Assembly: GCA_016930375.1 (NCBI GenBank)
Contig: JAFGGU010000016.1
Location: 1 to 57,711 of the forward strand
Origin: Bacteroidales bacterium
GTDB taxonomy: Bacteria > Bacteroidota > Bacteroidia > Bacteroidales > UBA10428
Direction: 5' to 3'
DNA: 57,711 nt
A program made the translations under genes and the position numbers. The notes below the pieces were generated by a model. That model made no database searches and was not told the origin of the DNA. It was given only the letters and a program-made list of their open reading frames with translations. Numbering within the stretch: position 1 is the stretch's first letter; each line of letters opens with the position of its first letter. Shown here piece after piece: positions 1 through 9,082 of this stretch.

Positions 1-1326
1 AGTGGCAGTGGCAGTACCTTCGGAAGCAGCAGTAACCAATCCGGTGGCACTGATTGTAGCTTCGCCGGTTCCGTTCAGAATGCTCCATGTAACGGATGTT
101 TCGGTGGCATTTGAAGGCAATACGGTGGCAGATAACTGCAATGTTTCTCCGGCCGTGACACTGGACGATCCTCCGGCACCGTTGACTGTGATGCTGTTAA
201 CAAGTAATATTTGTCCGGAAATGGTTATTGTCAGACTGCCTTTAACATTCGAGCCGTCAGCTGCAGTGGCAGTGGCAGTTACATTACCGTCGGCAATTGC
301 AGTCACCAGCCCGGTTGCACTGATAGATGCCTGCCCCGTGCCATTTTGTATGCTCCAGGTAACATTTTTATTTGTCGCGTCAGATGGCAATACTGCCGCT
401 GCCAGCTGCAAAGTGCCACTGGGGGTAGTGATAGTGGCCAGTCCGCCGGCAACGGTTACCGTAATGCCCGTTACCGGTATGCTGGTTTCACCGCCGTCCC
501 ATCCTGCCAGTCGCGCCCACAACCACCAGGAAGCCTTGCCTTTTTGCTGGCAGTTCAAGGCTTGCGAATGCGCACAATCGCCCGTGTAAAAACAATCGTC
601 GGGATGTGTACCGCACCATTGCGTGGCCCAGTTGGCATCCACATCTCCATCACCATCGGAATCATAATCACAATTGTCATCGGCCATTAATTCCATGTAA
701 TTCACCAGTCCATCGGGATCATAACTCTCGATATCCGCAAAATCATAGAGAATTTTATGGTTGTCTCTGCAAAAGGTCCTTATCTGCTCGTTTCTGACAT
801 TCAGATTCCCGGTAGCTCCTGTACCTTCCAGATGTCCGGTCATGTATACAAATTTGACCTGCGGATAATCAATTTCCAGTTGGTTCATCAGGTCAAGGTA
901 AATTTCAATTTCAGAATTCGAGGCATAATCTACCTCCCCGCACCACGACCAGATCACTACATTGATTGCAGCATTGGCGGGGTCATCAAGAAACGCTCTT
1001 GTACGTGCCTCCCAGGTCACCCTGTCCGGATTGCCGAGATCCCCGGCAACAAAATAATCGTTCAGATCCAGTGCACCATTTGAACCACCGTCATTAAAGT
1101 CATAGGCCGAACCCTTTTCTGCCAGAATTCCTGACATCCCTGAGATGATCTGACTTCCGTGTGAGGTGTGCCCGTAAGCAATGTGAAGGTTCTGACGGGC
1201 AATATCAATTGCCGCAGAAGGAATTTCGTCAAGGTTTGTACAGTTATGATCAATGATTATGGAGGATTGAGACTTACCATGCAGTGTTAAACACATACAC
1301 ATGATAACAGCAACGCATTGTTTCAT
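1..1326 (-). CDS. Secreted SGNH-like protein with tandem Big_2 domains, partial (C-terminus outside window)
   Basis: The frame is open from an ATG at 1326 to base 1 with no stop, giving 442 codons of the N-terminal part. It starts with a signal peptide (MKQCVAVIMCMCLTL...). The catalytic-like domain (about residues 20-280) has an unusual first block, AYGHTSHGSQI, and a late GDCAHSQ block followed by a Trp-rich stretch (SWWLWARLAGW) that resembles the D-x-x-H end of SGNH hydrolases. A calcium-site-like DYDSDGDGDVD stretch lies between. From about residue 285 come at least two Big_2 (bacterial Ig-like group 2) repeats with the SWSIQNGTG / ISATGLVTA signature, close in sequence to the repeat in the next gene. 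A T9SS tail is expected beyond the edge but not seen. Enzymatic role is inferred only. The plus-strand open frames at 2-1083 are its shadows. Confidence 0.8.
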   Translation of the reverse strand, partial: MKQCVAVIMCMCLTLHGKSQSSIIIDHNCTNLDEIPSAAIDIARQNLHIAYGHTSHGSQIISGMSGILAEKGSAYDFNDGGSNGALDLNDYFVAGDLGNPDRVTWEARTRAFLDDPANAAINVVIWSWCGEVDYASNSEIEIYLDLMNQLEIDYPQVKFVYMTGHLEGTGATGNLNVRNEQIRTFCRDNHKILYDFADIESYDPDGLVNYMELMADDNCDYDSDGDGDVDANWATQWCGTHPDDCFYTGDCAHSQALNCQQKGKASWWLWARLAGWDGGETSIPVTGITVTVAGGLATITTPSGTLQLAAAVLPSDATNKNVTWSIQNGTGQASISATGLVTAIADGNVTATATAADGSNVKGSLTITISGQILLVNSITVNGAGGSSSVTAGETLQLSATVLPSNATETSVTWSILNGTGEATISATGLVTAASEGTATAT

Positions 1327-1413
1327 GAAAAACAAGGTTAGGATTTGGGCAAAAAAAGCCACACAAGTTATGCAATATGAACTTTTTTTGCAAGCCTGTT
1401 CCTGTCTTTTACA

Positions 1414-2733
1414 TCACCATTTCGAAAATTTTTCAGTTTCCTCGATTTTTGATACTCCCAGGATTTTAACAATATAAAGTCCAGGAATCCAGGAAGATAT
1501 ATCAATATTCAAATGATCGTTCCTGATTTCTTTGGATAGAATCAGATCACCTGCAAGATTGTACAGGTAAAGACTGTTGAATTCAGCGGCCGGATTAAAG
1601 TTGATATGCAACTGGGATCCGTCATTCCAGAGCGAGTAAGATCTTTCTCTGGAAAGATCAGGATTGGCGGAAACCAGACCGGAAATGGTTATCTCGAGGC
1701 TGCCGGTTATACCTGAACCATCATTTGCAGTGGCAGTGACGGTTACTGTTCCGTTTGTGATCGCAGTCACGAGCCCTGTGGCACTGACAGATGCGCTTCC
1801 TGTTCCATTTTGTATGCTCCAGGATACTGATTTGTTCGTGGCGTTTTCGGGCACCACGGTGGCATTCAATTGAAGGGTTGTGGCCGGAGAAGATATGGTG
1901 GTTGCACCGTTTTCACCTCCCACGGTAATGCCGGTCACCTGCACAGCATCGGTGTCCTCGATGACAGAGACGATAAACTGCGCAAATATGGGTCCAACAT
2001 ATACATTGGCTGCCTCGTTGGGATGATTATTGTCATCGGTATGGCTGATTTCAAATTCATACTTCAAGCAGTTTAACATTCCATTTTCCGCTTCCGGGTC
2101 ATTTTCTGCCACCAGGCCGAAAAAATCAAAGATGTAAATATTGGGATGTTCCTTTTCATCCTCCGTCAGCCAGTCATTTTTCACCCAATTCACAAATTCA
2201 AGGGCCCTGGCTGCTTCGTTCTCCGTGGTATTGAGCTGGTGGAGCGGTGCAAGAGTCCATACAATGAACTTATTCTCAGGATAGCTGTCCATCAGGTCCC
2301 TTAAAGCCCTGTATTGAAGTTTGTAATTGGCGAGGCTTTTTCGGGTGGAGCTCACAGACGGGCTGTCCCCATCCGTTAAGACGTGGGCACCCGGGTAACA
2401 ATGCTTGAAAATGATCACATCATAATCGCTGGTTAAGGCCGACATACATTCGATATCGGGATTATCGTTATCACAGGCACCATTGATCCATAAATTCCAG
2501 TAATCATATGCATAGTTATCCCACGGATATGGATCATTGGGATAACTTCTTTCATGCACCACATAATTTTTGTCGTGCACATCATTGTAATTGCTGATCC
2601 AGTCAGGTACATTTCCATCAAAGAAGACATTGTCCCCTACGGAATGATGCAGAAAGATCACGCGCTGTGAAAACGAAGAAGCTGATGTTAACCAGAGTAC
2701 ACCAAGCAGAATAAAGCAGGATTTATTTTTCAT
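1414..2733 (-). CDS. Secreted SGNH-like hydrolase with Big_2 domain and T9SS type A tail
   Basis: 439 aa. Signal peptide 1-22 ends SSFSQ. Residues 24-260 form an SGNH-like fold candidate: the first block is FLHHSVG (H29 H30 S31) in place of the usual GDS, a middle block reads IIFKHCYPG (about 107-115), and the end has D234-N-N-H237-P, matching the block V D-x-x-H of SGNH esterases. Residues 266-352 are one Big_2 Ig-like domain. Residues 360-439 (LYNLAGDLILSKE ... PGLYIVKILG) are a Por secretion (type A) sorting tail, so it should be exported by T9SS and left at the cell surface. It is a clear homologue of the lipoprotein at 11817-12647 (shared KHC and LANYKLQY blocks). Placement at the end of the polysaccharide locus suggests an O-acyl esterase or transferase on the polymer; this is inference. 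Confidence 0.82.
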   Translation of the reverse strand: MKNKSCFILLGVLWLTSASSFSQRVIFLHHSVGDNVFFDGNVPDWISNYNDVHDKNYVVHERSYPNDPYPWDNYAYDYWNLWINGACDNDNPDIECMSALTSDYDVIIFKHCYPGAHVLTDGDSPSVSSTRKSLANYKLQYRALRDLMDSYPENKFIVWTLAPLHQLNTTENEAARALEFVNWVKNDWLTEDEKEHPNIYIFDFFGLVAENDPEAENGMLNCLKYEFEISHTDDNNHPNEAANVYVGPIFAQFIVSVIEDTDAVQVTGITVGGENGATTISSPATTLQLNATVVPENATNKSVSWSIQNGTGSASVSATGLVTAITNGTVTVTATANDGSGITGSLEITISGLVSANPDLSRERSYSLWNDGSQLHINFNPAAEFNSLYLYNLAGDLILSKEIRNDHLNIDISSWIPGLYIVKILGVSKIEETEKFSKW

Positions 2734-2806
2734 GGCAAATCAGGTTGGGTGTATTAGTATGTAACAAAGTCCTGTTAAATTTGTTTAAGAATACAATTTC
2801 AGAGAT

Positions 2807-4285
2807 CTACTTTTTTACCTTTTTACCGGTAGCCGTGATTGTAATCTTGTCTTTTAACTCAACGATCTGTGGTATCTTATAGGATGCAAGCCTATCCGCA
2901 CACCAAACTTTAATTTTTTCTGGTGTTACTGCTACTACTGATGCCCCTGCCTCCTTTACAATAACTGTTGCTTTCATGGCCTCACCCAGAATCTCGTCGA
3001 AAACTGCCTCTATACTGCAATCGATCACATCAGGCATCGAGACGATTACTTCTTCAATTTCCTTGGGACTGATCCTCCTGCCACCTACCTTAATGATCTC
3101 TTTTTTACGGGCCGTGAGGTAGATATAACCTTCATCATCCACGGTAGCCAGGTCGCCGGTATGCAGCCACCCATCTTTTATCGTATGATAGGTCGAATCA
3201 GGATCTTTGTAATAGCCCTGCATGATGTTATCACCATAAGCCAATATCTCTCCATTTTCGCCCGGTTTTACCGGATTGCCCTGTTCATCAGCCACTTTAA
3301 GTTTTACACCTGGAATCGCTTTACCACAGGAACCAATTTTTTCAGGAAGTTTATCCGGCGGAAGCCAGGACAACCTCGCTGTTGCTTCAGTTTGTCCGTA
3401 CATGACGTTGAATTTTATCTCCGGAAATGTCTCAATGAATTCGCTGATAAAGGCATTGTGCAGTTTGCCGCCGGCCTGCGTAACATATTTCAGTGATGGG
3501 AAGTGACTGGTTTTGAAACTGTCTGATTTCCGCAATAATATTTGGAAATGCGTGGGAACTCCTGCAAAACCGGTGCAATGAAACCGTTTCAGGTCATTGA
3601 TGACAGCGCCCAGCATAATGAACATATTATTCAGTACTATACTGCCACCCACGCGGAGATGGGTATGCAGCAAAGACAGGCCATAACAGTAATAAAAAGG
3701 CAGAACCACCAGCATGGTATCTTTTTCAGTAAGCTTCAGGTATTCAACGATGGATCCGGTATTGGCGATCAGGTTTTTGTGGCTGATCATCACGCCCTTG
3801 GGTTCGCCGGTGGAACCGGAGGTGAAGATGATCTCGGCAAGCTGATCCGGGGAGGTTCCGGGTTCCGGGTTCTGGGTTCCGAGTTTCAGGTTCATGTCAT
3901 CATGGACGATATCTTCAAGAGATTTTTCGTCCAGGATAGAGGAGTTGCGGAAGTTGAGTTTTGTTGTGAGTTGTGAAGTTGTGATGGTTAATTGGGATTC
4001 ACTTTTATCCAAAATAAAATCAAGGTTGCTCTGTTCGGTTTCTGAACTTAAGGGTACAGCAACATTGCCGGATTTGAGGATGCCCAGGTATGCCACCATG
4101 AAAAACACCGAGTTGGGGGCAAGGAGGAGGATGTTTTGGTTGTGGCCGACCTTGTCATTCAGGTATGAAGCCAGTTTTAAGCTGCGATTGTAGAGTTCCC
4201 TATAGGAAATGGTCTCTTTTGGGCCTATTAGAAAGTTCTTTTCAAGATGATAGGTATTCTCAAAGAAATAGTCAAATGCGTTCAT
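2807..4285 (-). CDS. AMP-forming acyl-CoA / acyl-ACP ligase
   Basis: 492 aa, class I adenylate-forming enzyme. The phosphate-binding motif is TSGSTGEPKG at 155-164, followed by YGQTEA (adenine-binding), YGDNIMQGYY, and HTGDLATVDDEGY with the hinge and C-terminal GGRRISPKEIEE. The C-terminal Lys region ends TATGKKVKK. It is the last member of a minus-strand run GT4, acyl carrier protein, asnB, nadE-like, ligase, so the likely job is to activate a carboxylic acid with ATP and load it on the nearby acyl carrier protein or CoA for decorating the polysaccharide. The substrate cannot be read from sequence. Residues 96-148, just before the nucleotide motif, are low complexity and partly encoded by a simple DNA repeat, which suggests a tolerated insertion in a surface linker. 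Confidence 0.9.
   Translation of the reverse strand: MNAFDYFFENTYHLEKNFLIGPKETISYRELYNRSLKLASYLNDKVGHNQNILLLAPNSVFFMVAYLGILKSGNVAVPLSSETEQSNLDFILDKSESQLTITTSQLTTKLNFRNSSILDEKSLEDIVHDDMNLKLGTQNPEPGTSPDQLAEIIFTSGSTGEPKGVMISHKNLIANTGSIVEYLKLTEKDTMLVVLPFYYCYGLSLLHTHLRVGGSIVLNNMFIMLGAVINDLKRFHCTGFAGVPTHFQILLRKSDSFKTSHFPSLKYVTQAGGKLHNAFISEFIETFPEIKFNVMYGQTEATARLSWLPPDKLPEKIGSCGKAIPGVKLKVADEQGNPVKPGENGEILAYGDNIMQGYYKDPDSTYHTIKDGWLHTGDLATVDDEGYIYLTARKKEIIKVGGRRISPKEIEEVIVSMPDVIDCSIEAVFDEILGEAMKATVIVKEAGASVVAVTPEKIKVWCADRLASYKIPQIVELKDKITITATGKKVKK
3848..3886 (-). repeat. Simple repeat inside the acyl ligase gene
   Basis: A GGTTCCGGGTTC-type repeat (plus strand) encodes KLGTQNPEPGTSP in the ligase linker. 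A second low-complexity stretch of GTTGTGA-like units lies at about 3955-3990. Both keep the reading frame. Confidence 0.7.
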
Positions 4286-4311
4286 TGGATTAGGTTTTTA
4301 GGCTGTAGGCT

Positions 4312-4400
4312 GTCATTGCGAGACACATTACTGAATTAAATATTCATCCTAATGTTAAATATGTGGCGAAGCAATCTACCTGAACAGGCAGGGCAATGAC
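4312..4400. repeat. REP-like dispersed palindromic element
   Basis: The outer arms GTCATTGC (4312-4319) and GCAATGAC (4393-4400) are exact inverted repeats; inside are TTGCGAGAC and GGCGAAGCAATCTA. The TTGCGA ... GAAGCAATC pattern is familiar from dispersed intergenic repeats in many bacterial genomes. It fills most of the 167-base gap between the NadE-like gene and the ligase gene, followed by a CTTGTCCC-type simple repeat (about 4425-4455). Confidence 0.6.
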
Positions 4401-4452
4401 GTTTCCGCACCCAAATCTCTTTACCCAAATCCTGCTTGTCCCTTGTCCCTCG

Positions 4453-5439
4453 TCACTCCCTAATTGGTGCCATCCTCAAATACTCCGTCGTCTTAAACTT
4501 CCTTTCAAAATTCACAAAAACACTCTTCACTTGCTCTACAGTCATCTCCATGACAGGCGCAACTTCTGAAGGATCGTATTTGTTCTCATAAGCATACCAC
4601 AACAAGTCCATCTGCGCAAATGGGAGCTGGTAGAAAAATTCTTGCTGCGTTTGTTCAGCGGAATAGGTGTCGGTGGTAGGTGTACGATCGATAATTTCCT
4701 GTGGAATTCCCAGATATCTGGCAAGCTGATAAACCTGTGTTTTGTAGAGATGGCCGATGGGCATAATATCGGCGCCACCATCGCCATATTTTACGAAAAA
4801 CCCCTGTTCCACCTCATGTTTGTTGGGTGTTCCGATCACAGCATAATGCAGCCGCTCGGCATGATAATACAGCATCGACATACGGCACCTCTGTTTGAAG
4901 TTGGATGCAGCTTCGATTTGCCTGAATTCAGGCGCCGGTAAACGCTTTGATTGTTCCACGCCCTTGTCATCAATAATTACAAGTGAAAACAAGGGGGGGA
5001 GATTGGTATAAAGCCCTGAGTTTTTAACTCCTATTTTCATTTTATAACGAGCCGGATCGTATTCCGGAAAGATATTTTTAACAGCTTCATCACGACGCTG
5101 GTAACACCCGAATCCCTGTAAGGCCCCGGTTATGTTTTCAGTGATTGCCCTGACGTTGAATTTATCGGCCAGTTGTTGAGCAAACCTGGCACTGTCACCG
5201 CTGGAATCTTTTTCAGGTAACATAATTCCCAGTACATTCTCAGCACCCAATGCGAGAACACTTAATGCAAGTGTCACTGAAGAATCGATTCCTCCGGAAA
5301 TACCGATCACTGCACCAGTACGGTGCAAACGATGAATCACATTATCATGAAGCCTGGCAACTATTGCATCACATTCGGATTTTTCGTTTTCAAGGATTAC
5401 AATTTCCCTGGAGAATGGATTATGGTTTTTTTTATTCAT
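4453..5439 (-). CDS. NAD synthase-like amide synthase (NadE family), probably locus-dedicated
   Basis: 328 aa, ATP pyrophosphatase (PP-loop) enzyme of the ammonia-dependent NAD synthase family. The PP-loop is GISGGIDSS at 46-54; NKHEVEQGFFVKYGDGGAD (206-224) and the following PIGHLYKTQV match NadE closely. The region that in housekeeping NadE reads PTAEL..Q.DE is here PTTDTYSAEQTQQEFF (254-269), without the acidic DE pair. There is no N-terminal nitrilase domain, so ammonia must come from elsewhere, possibly from the adjacent glutamine-hydrolysing AsnB. Position between asnB and the acyl ligase, 15 bases after asnB, argues for a role in making an amide on a polysaccharide precursor rather than in NAD synthesis, but true NadE activity cannot be ruled out. 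Confidence 0.8.
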   Translation of the reverse strand: MNKKNHNPFSREIVILENEKSECDAIVARLHDNVIHRLHRTGAVIGISGGIDSSVTLALSVLALGAENVLGIMLPEKDSSGDSARFAQQLADKFNVRAITENITGALQGFGCYQRRDEAVKNIFPEYDPARYKMKIGVKNSGLYTNLPPLFSLVIIDDKGVEQSKRLPAPEFRQIEAASNFKQRCRMSMLYYHAERLHYAVIGTPNKHEVEQGFFVKYGDGGADIMPIGHLYKTQVYQLARYLGIPQEIIDRTPTTDTYSAEQTQQEFFYQLPFAQMDLLWYAYENKYDPSEVAPVMEMTVEQVKSVFVNFERKFKTTEYLRMAPIRE

Positions 5440-5454
5440 AATTGTTTTACTTTT

Positions 5455-7449
5455 TCATGTGTAGATAGGGTTTTCTTCGCAGACAATCCGGCAATTTTCC
5501 AAAGACAAAGCATTCGGCCTGAAACCATCTTTAGAAATATACTGATGATATAGGATCTGTGTCGAAAGAATGCCGGAAAGCGCCATGTTATCTATCTCTG
5601 TAACCAGTGTGCCCGAGGTTATTTTATCCATCAGTTTTTGGACGGCAGGGTAAGCGAACAAACCGGTCTGCCTGATACCTCGCTCAGAAAGCAGATCCAT
5701 GACAAACTCCCTCGATCCTGAAGAAAGCAAACTGCCTGCAATAGGAGCTCTGTAAGGTTGTTTGGGCCTCTTCAGCACGCTCTCAGGCAACCTGTTCATC
5801 ATCATTCGCTTTAGAATGTATTTCTCGTTCAAGCCGTGCATTTTAAAATCGGGTGGGAGCGTAGCTGCAAATTCAATAACCCGGTAATCCAGGAAAGGAT
5901 AGCGGCCTTCCACTGAATTTGCCATGGCAACACGGTCGCCCTGCGATGAAAGCAGGTAACCCGACATAAATAGGACAGCTTCGAGCCATTGTGATTTACT
6001 CAAAAGACTGTAATGCTCAAAACCGGGAGGTAATATCTCAAATACCTCTTTGAGTGAATCATAACTGATAAGAGCTTCCTTCAGGTCGTCGGAAAAGAAA
6101 TTGTGTATGTTGGAGGTGTTTTTCCAACGCAGGATGTGTGAATAAAAAGGAGAATTAACGTCCTGCAGCTGATAGCCGAAGAAAAATTTCAGCAGATTCC
6201 TATTTTTACCCTGAAACTGAGCAAGATATGGATAAAGCTTCTGAAATAATAAGGGCCGGTATTTTGAATCGGGTTGCCGTGACCAGAATTCCCGGATGAT
6301 CCCTTCTTTGAAAATGTCATAACCGGCCAGCATTTCATCTGCCCCCTCTCCTGTTATCACAACTTTAATGTTGCTTTCCCTGACATTTTTTGACAGGCAG
6401 AACATGGGAACAGGTGCAGTTCGCAGAATGGGAATCTCAGAATGCCAGACTACTTGTGGGAAATATCTTCCGATATCCTCCCGCGTGCAGGTAAATGCTG
6501 TATGACGGGTGCCGAGATAGCCAGATACTTCCCGCTGAAAGGGTGTTTCATCGAATTCACTGTCTTCGAAGCCAATAGAAAAAGTTTGCAGCGTTTCCGG
6601 CGCTACCTTTTTAATGAATGATGTCGTGGCACTTGAATCTAAGCCTCCGCTAAGGTAGGCCGCTACTGGTACATCTGCCCGGAGTCTTATCCTTACTGCG
6701 TCGGTCAATAATCTCTCAAGTTCAAATGTAGCATCATCCAGGGATCCTTTGAAACAATTCTCGTCATTAACAGGAAACCGGAGTAACCAAAAAGGCTTGA
6801 TTGTTGATTTATCCCGGGTTAAATGCATGTAATGTCCGGGAGGCAGTTCAAGAATCTTTTTAAAGATGGTCCTGGGTGTAATCACAGTCCAATATGTGAA
6901 AACCTGGGAAAGTGATTCCGGATCAATCTCAGCTTCAAGACCGGGATATTCCAGGAGAGTTTTAATCTCAGATCCGAATACAATTGTATCCTGAATCCAG
7001 GAATAAAACAACGGGCGGATACCCACGCGGTCCCGTGCCAAAAACAATTCCTGTTTTTCGTTGTCCCAAATGGCGAATACGAACTGACCGTTTAGTTTCT
7101 CAAGACATCCGGAACCAAAATGGATATAAGTATATAAAAGAACTTCAGTATCACTTTCCGTCTTGAAAGAGTACCCATGTTTCTTCAATTCGTTTTTCAA
7201 TTCGATATAATTGAAAATCTCACCATTCAATACAATCCAGTATCTTCCATCCTGAGAAGACAGTGGCTGCTGGCCCGAACGAATGTCAATAATGCTGAGA
7301 CGGGCATTGGCCAGACCAACCTGCCTGTTAATGTAAATTCCGCTTTCATCCGGTCCCCGGTAACGGATGCAGGAAAGCATCCTTTTCAGAACGCCTTCAG
7401 GATCCGTTAAAGCACCTGTACGATTATATATTCCGGCAATTCCGCACAT
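5455..7449 (-). CDS. asnB: Asparagine synthase (glutamine-hydrolysing) family, full length
   Basis: 664 aa. The N-terminus MCGIAGIYNRTG supplies the Cys2 nucleophile of the class II glutaminase domain, with RGPDESG and LNGEIFNY as expected. The synthetase domain has the PP-loop SGGLDSS (267-273), TGEGADEMLAGY, and the late SVEGRYPFLDYRVIEFA and RAPI motifs. This form converts a carboxylate to an amide with ATP and glutamine. In polysaccharide clusters such proteins amidate sugar acids or amino-acid substituents; free asparagine synthesis is the alternative. It lies 20 bases after the acyl carrier protein gene and 15 before the NadE-like gene, so all three are probably co-transcribed. It is the only one of three AsnB homologues in the window with an intact glutaminase. 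Confidence 0.88.
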   Translation of the reverse strand: MCGIAGIYNRTGALTDPEGVLKRMLSCIRYRGPDESGIYINRQVGLANARLSIIDIRSGQQPLSSQDGRYWIVLNGEIFNYIELKNELKKHGYSFKTESDTEVLLYTYIHFGSGCLEKLNGQFVFAIWDNEKQELFLARDRVGIRPLFYSWIQDTIVFGSEIKTLLEYPGLEAEIDPESLSQVFTYWTVITPRTIFKKILELPPGHYMHLTRDKSTIKPFWLLRFPVNDENCFKGSLDDATFELERLLTDAVRIRLRADVPVAAYLSGGLDSSATTSFIKKVAPETLQTFSIGFEDSEFDETPFQREVSGYLGTRHTAFTCTREDIGRYFPQVVWHSEIPILRTAPVPMFCLSKNVRESNIKVVITGEGADEMLAGYDIFKEGIIREFWSRQPDSKYRPLLFQKLYPYLAQFQGKNRNLLKFFFGYQLQDVNSPFYSHILRWKNTSNIHNFFSDDLKEALISYDSLKEVFEILPPGFEHYSLLSKSQWLEAVLFMSGYLLSSQGDRVAMANSVEGRYPFLDYRVIEFAATLPPDFKMHGLNEKYILKRMMMNRLPESVLKRPKQPYRAPIAGSLLSSGSREFVMDLLSERGIRQTGLFAYPAVQKLMDKITSGTLVTEIDNMALSGILSTQILYHQYISKDGFRPNALSLENCRIVCEENPIYT

Positions 7450-7469
7450 GGGTTTTGTTCAGAGTGTTT

Positions 7470-7748
7470 CTACCTGACAGTACTGACCTCATACTTGTGC
7501 GTGATAAATCTGGTGATGGCTTCGATGGACTCAAAGTTTTCTTCGATCAGATCTTCATCGGAGGCTTTAATGCCAAAGGTCTCTTCAATGTAATCGATCA
7601 GAAGCACAAAAGCCATGGAATCAAAAATACCCTCACGGAAAAGGAGCGTTTTATCATTCAGGTTGCTGATGTTGGACAGTGTATTCTTCCTGATATAACT
7701 GTCAATTTTTTCTTTGATCTGAGCGGTGTTTTCCAATATTTCTTTCAT
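7470..7748 (-). CDS. Acyl carrier protein
   Basis: 92 aa, acidic, predicted four-helix bundle. The phosphopantetheine attachment site is D43-S44-M45 in GIFDSMAFVLLIDYIEE, a common variant of DSL, followed by the typical FGI and ENFESIEAI helix III region. It is not in a fatty-acid operon; the neighbours are a GT4 upstream and asnB, a NadE-like gene and an AMP ligase downstream. The simplest reading is a dedicated carrier that holds an acyl or aminoacyl group for transfer to the polysaccharide or its precursor. Confidence 0.88.
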   Translation of the reverse strand: MKEILENTAQIKEKIDSYIRKNTLSNISNLNDKTLLFREGIFDSMAFVLLIDYIEETFGIKASDEDLIEENFESIEAITRFITHKYEVSTVR

Positions 7749-7827
7749 TTGAGGGTACTTTATAACGCGTTAGACAAATATCTGATATAATTCTATTTAA
7801 CAATAATATAGGGTAAGTGTTTATTTT

Positions 7828-8937
7828 TTAGTTTAAAAATTCTTTATATACATCACAATATTGCACGACAATTTTATCCCAGTCGTAATTGGCTTTAAGT
7901 TTATGTAAAGCTGTTTCCGATTTTTTTTGCATTGCTGCGGGGTTAATCATGGCCCAGTTCAGTTTTTCGGTCAGGTCATCTTCACTTTCAGATTTAAAAA
8001 ATAACACTTCCTGTTCACTGAAAACCGCTTTATTGGCTTTTATATCACTGCATATAATCGGGACATTCAGGGAGGCTACTTCAAGCAGCATAATAGACAT
8101 TGTTTCGCTTATCGAGGGAAAAACAAAAAGATCAGCATGCCGGATATAGTCAAAGAGTGCTGTTTTATCCCTGATCATGCCTTTGAATTCAACATTCAAT
8201 CCGGATGACAATTTTTCGATATCTGATTTATACTGTGCAACCTGATTGAGATCGCCAAGTACGATCAGCTTCTCATGGCTGTTCATGCGGTGCAAAGCAT
8301 TTATCAAAAAGTGCAGTCCCTTTAAAGGTATGATACGACCTGCTGAAAACAACAAATAACCAGACCTGCTTTGGATATCTGATACATCTTTTAAAAATGA
8401 TACATCAATTCCATTGGGAATATAACGAATTCTTTTTTTGACCATTCCCTGATACGTCTCCTGCAGTGGCTTACCAACGCTGGTAACACAATTCGACAAA
8501 TGCAAAAAGATCTGTTCGTTCCCTTTGAGTATGATGTTAATGAATGCTGACCACTTGCCGCTTTCAAAAGTACGTGCATGTGCAGTTGATATGACCTTGT
8601 ACTTTAAACGCAATAATGGCAGTATGAAGGCCCCATCGATATGATGCAGGTGAATCAGCGCATAGTTTTCGGCAAAAAGAGCATGAATAGCCGAACGGAG
8701 ATAATAAAGAAAGATATTGAGTTTGTGAAGAGGCACTGATTTAAAAACCTTTTGACGAAATCCACCCGGCATGAAACCGGGCTTAACATGAGAGGAAACA
8801 GCATATACAACAAAATCAAAATCGTTTTTCAGGCGATTAATGATGTTTTCACCTGCCGTAGCGGCACCACCGAACGCAGGTAACCCTTTCAGGCCTATTA
8901 CGCCGATGGTTGGTTTAGTTGAATTGGGGCTATTCAT
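7828..8937 (-). CDS. GT4 family glycosyltransferase
   Basis: 369 aa, GT-B fold. The N-terminal domain starts IGVIGLKGLPAFGGAATAGENI; the C-terminal domain carries LLFSAGRIIPLKGLHFLINAL and the donor-binding region SISETMSIMLLEVASLNVPIICSDI, where the usual E-x7-E arrangement is seen. It is the first gene of a run with the acyl carrier protein, asnB, nadE-like and ligase genes. Expected role: transfer of a sugar from a nucleotide sugar to the lipid-linked repeat unit on the cytoplasmic face. Donor and linkage are unknown. Confidence 0.88.
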   Translation of the reverse strand: MNSPNSTKPTIGVIGLKGLPAFGGAATAGENIINRLKNDFDFVVYAVSSHVKPGFMPGGFRQKVFKSVPLHKLNIFLYYLRSAIHALFAENYALIHLHHIDGAFILPLLRLKYKVISTAHARTFESGKWSAFINIILKGNEQIFLHLSNCVTSVGKPLQETYQGMVKKRIRYIPNGIDVSFLKDVSDIQSRSGYLLFSAGRIIPLKGLHFLINALHRMNSHEKLIVLGDLNQVAQYKSDIEKLSSGLNVEFKGMIRDKTALFDYIRHADLFVFPSISETMSIMLLEVASLNVPIICSDIKANKAVFSEQEVLFFKSESEDDLTEKLNWAMINPAAMQKKSETALHKLKANYDWDKIVVQYCDVYKEFLN

Positions 8938-9082
8938 TGCACTTTACTGCTGTAAAGTACCGAAAAATCCCACGATTTACAAAGCCATGAAGTTCTTAAT
9001 TAGACAAAATGAACGCGCAATTTGATAAAAGGCTTAAATTGTAGGATGATTAAATTGGGTTTGGAGGAGTATTAAACAATTC

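Noticed and set aside
2..1083. Plus-strand open frames (195 and 159 residues and others)
   Set aside because: The minus strand encodes a continuous signal-peptide-led protein with SGNH-like and Big_2 domains through this region; the plus frames are its complements and have no recognisable domain.
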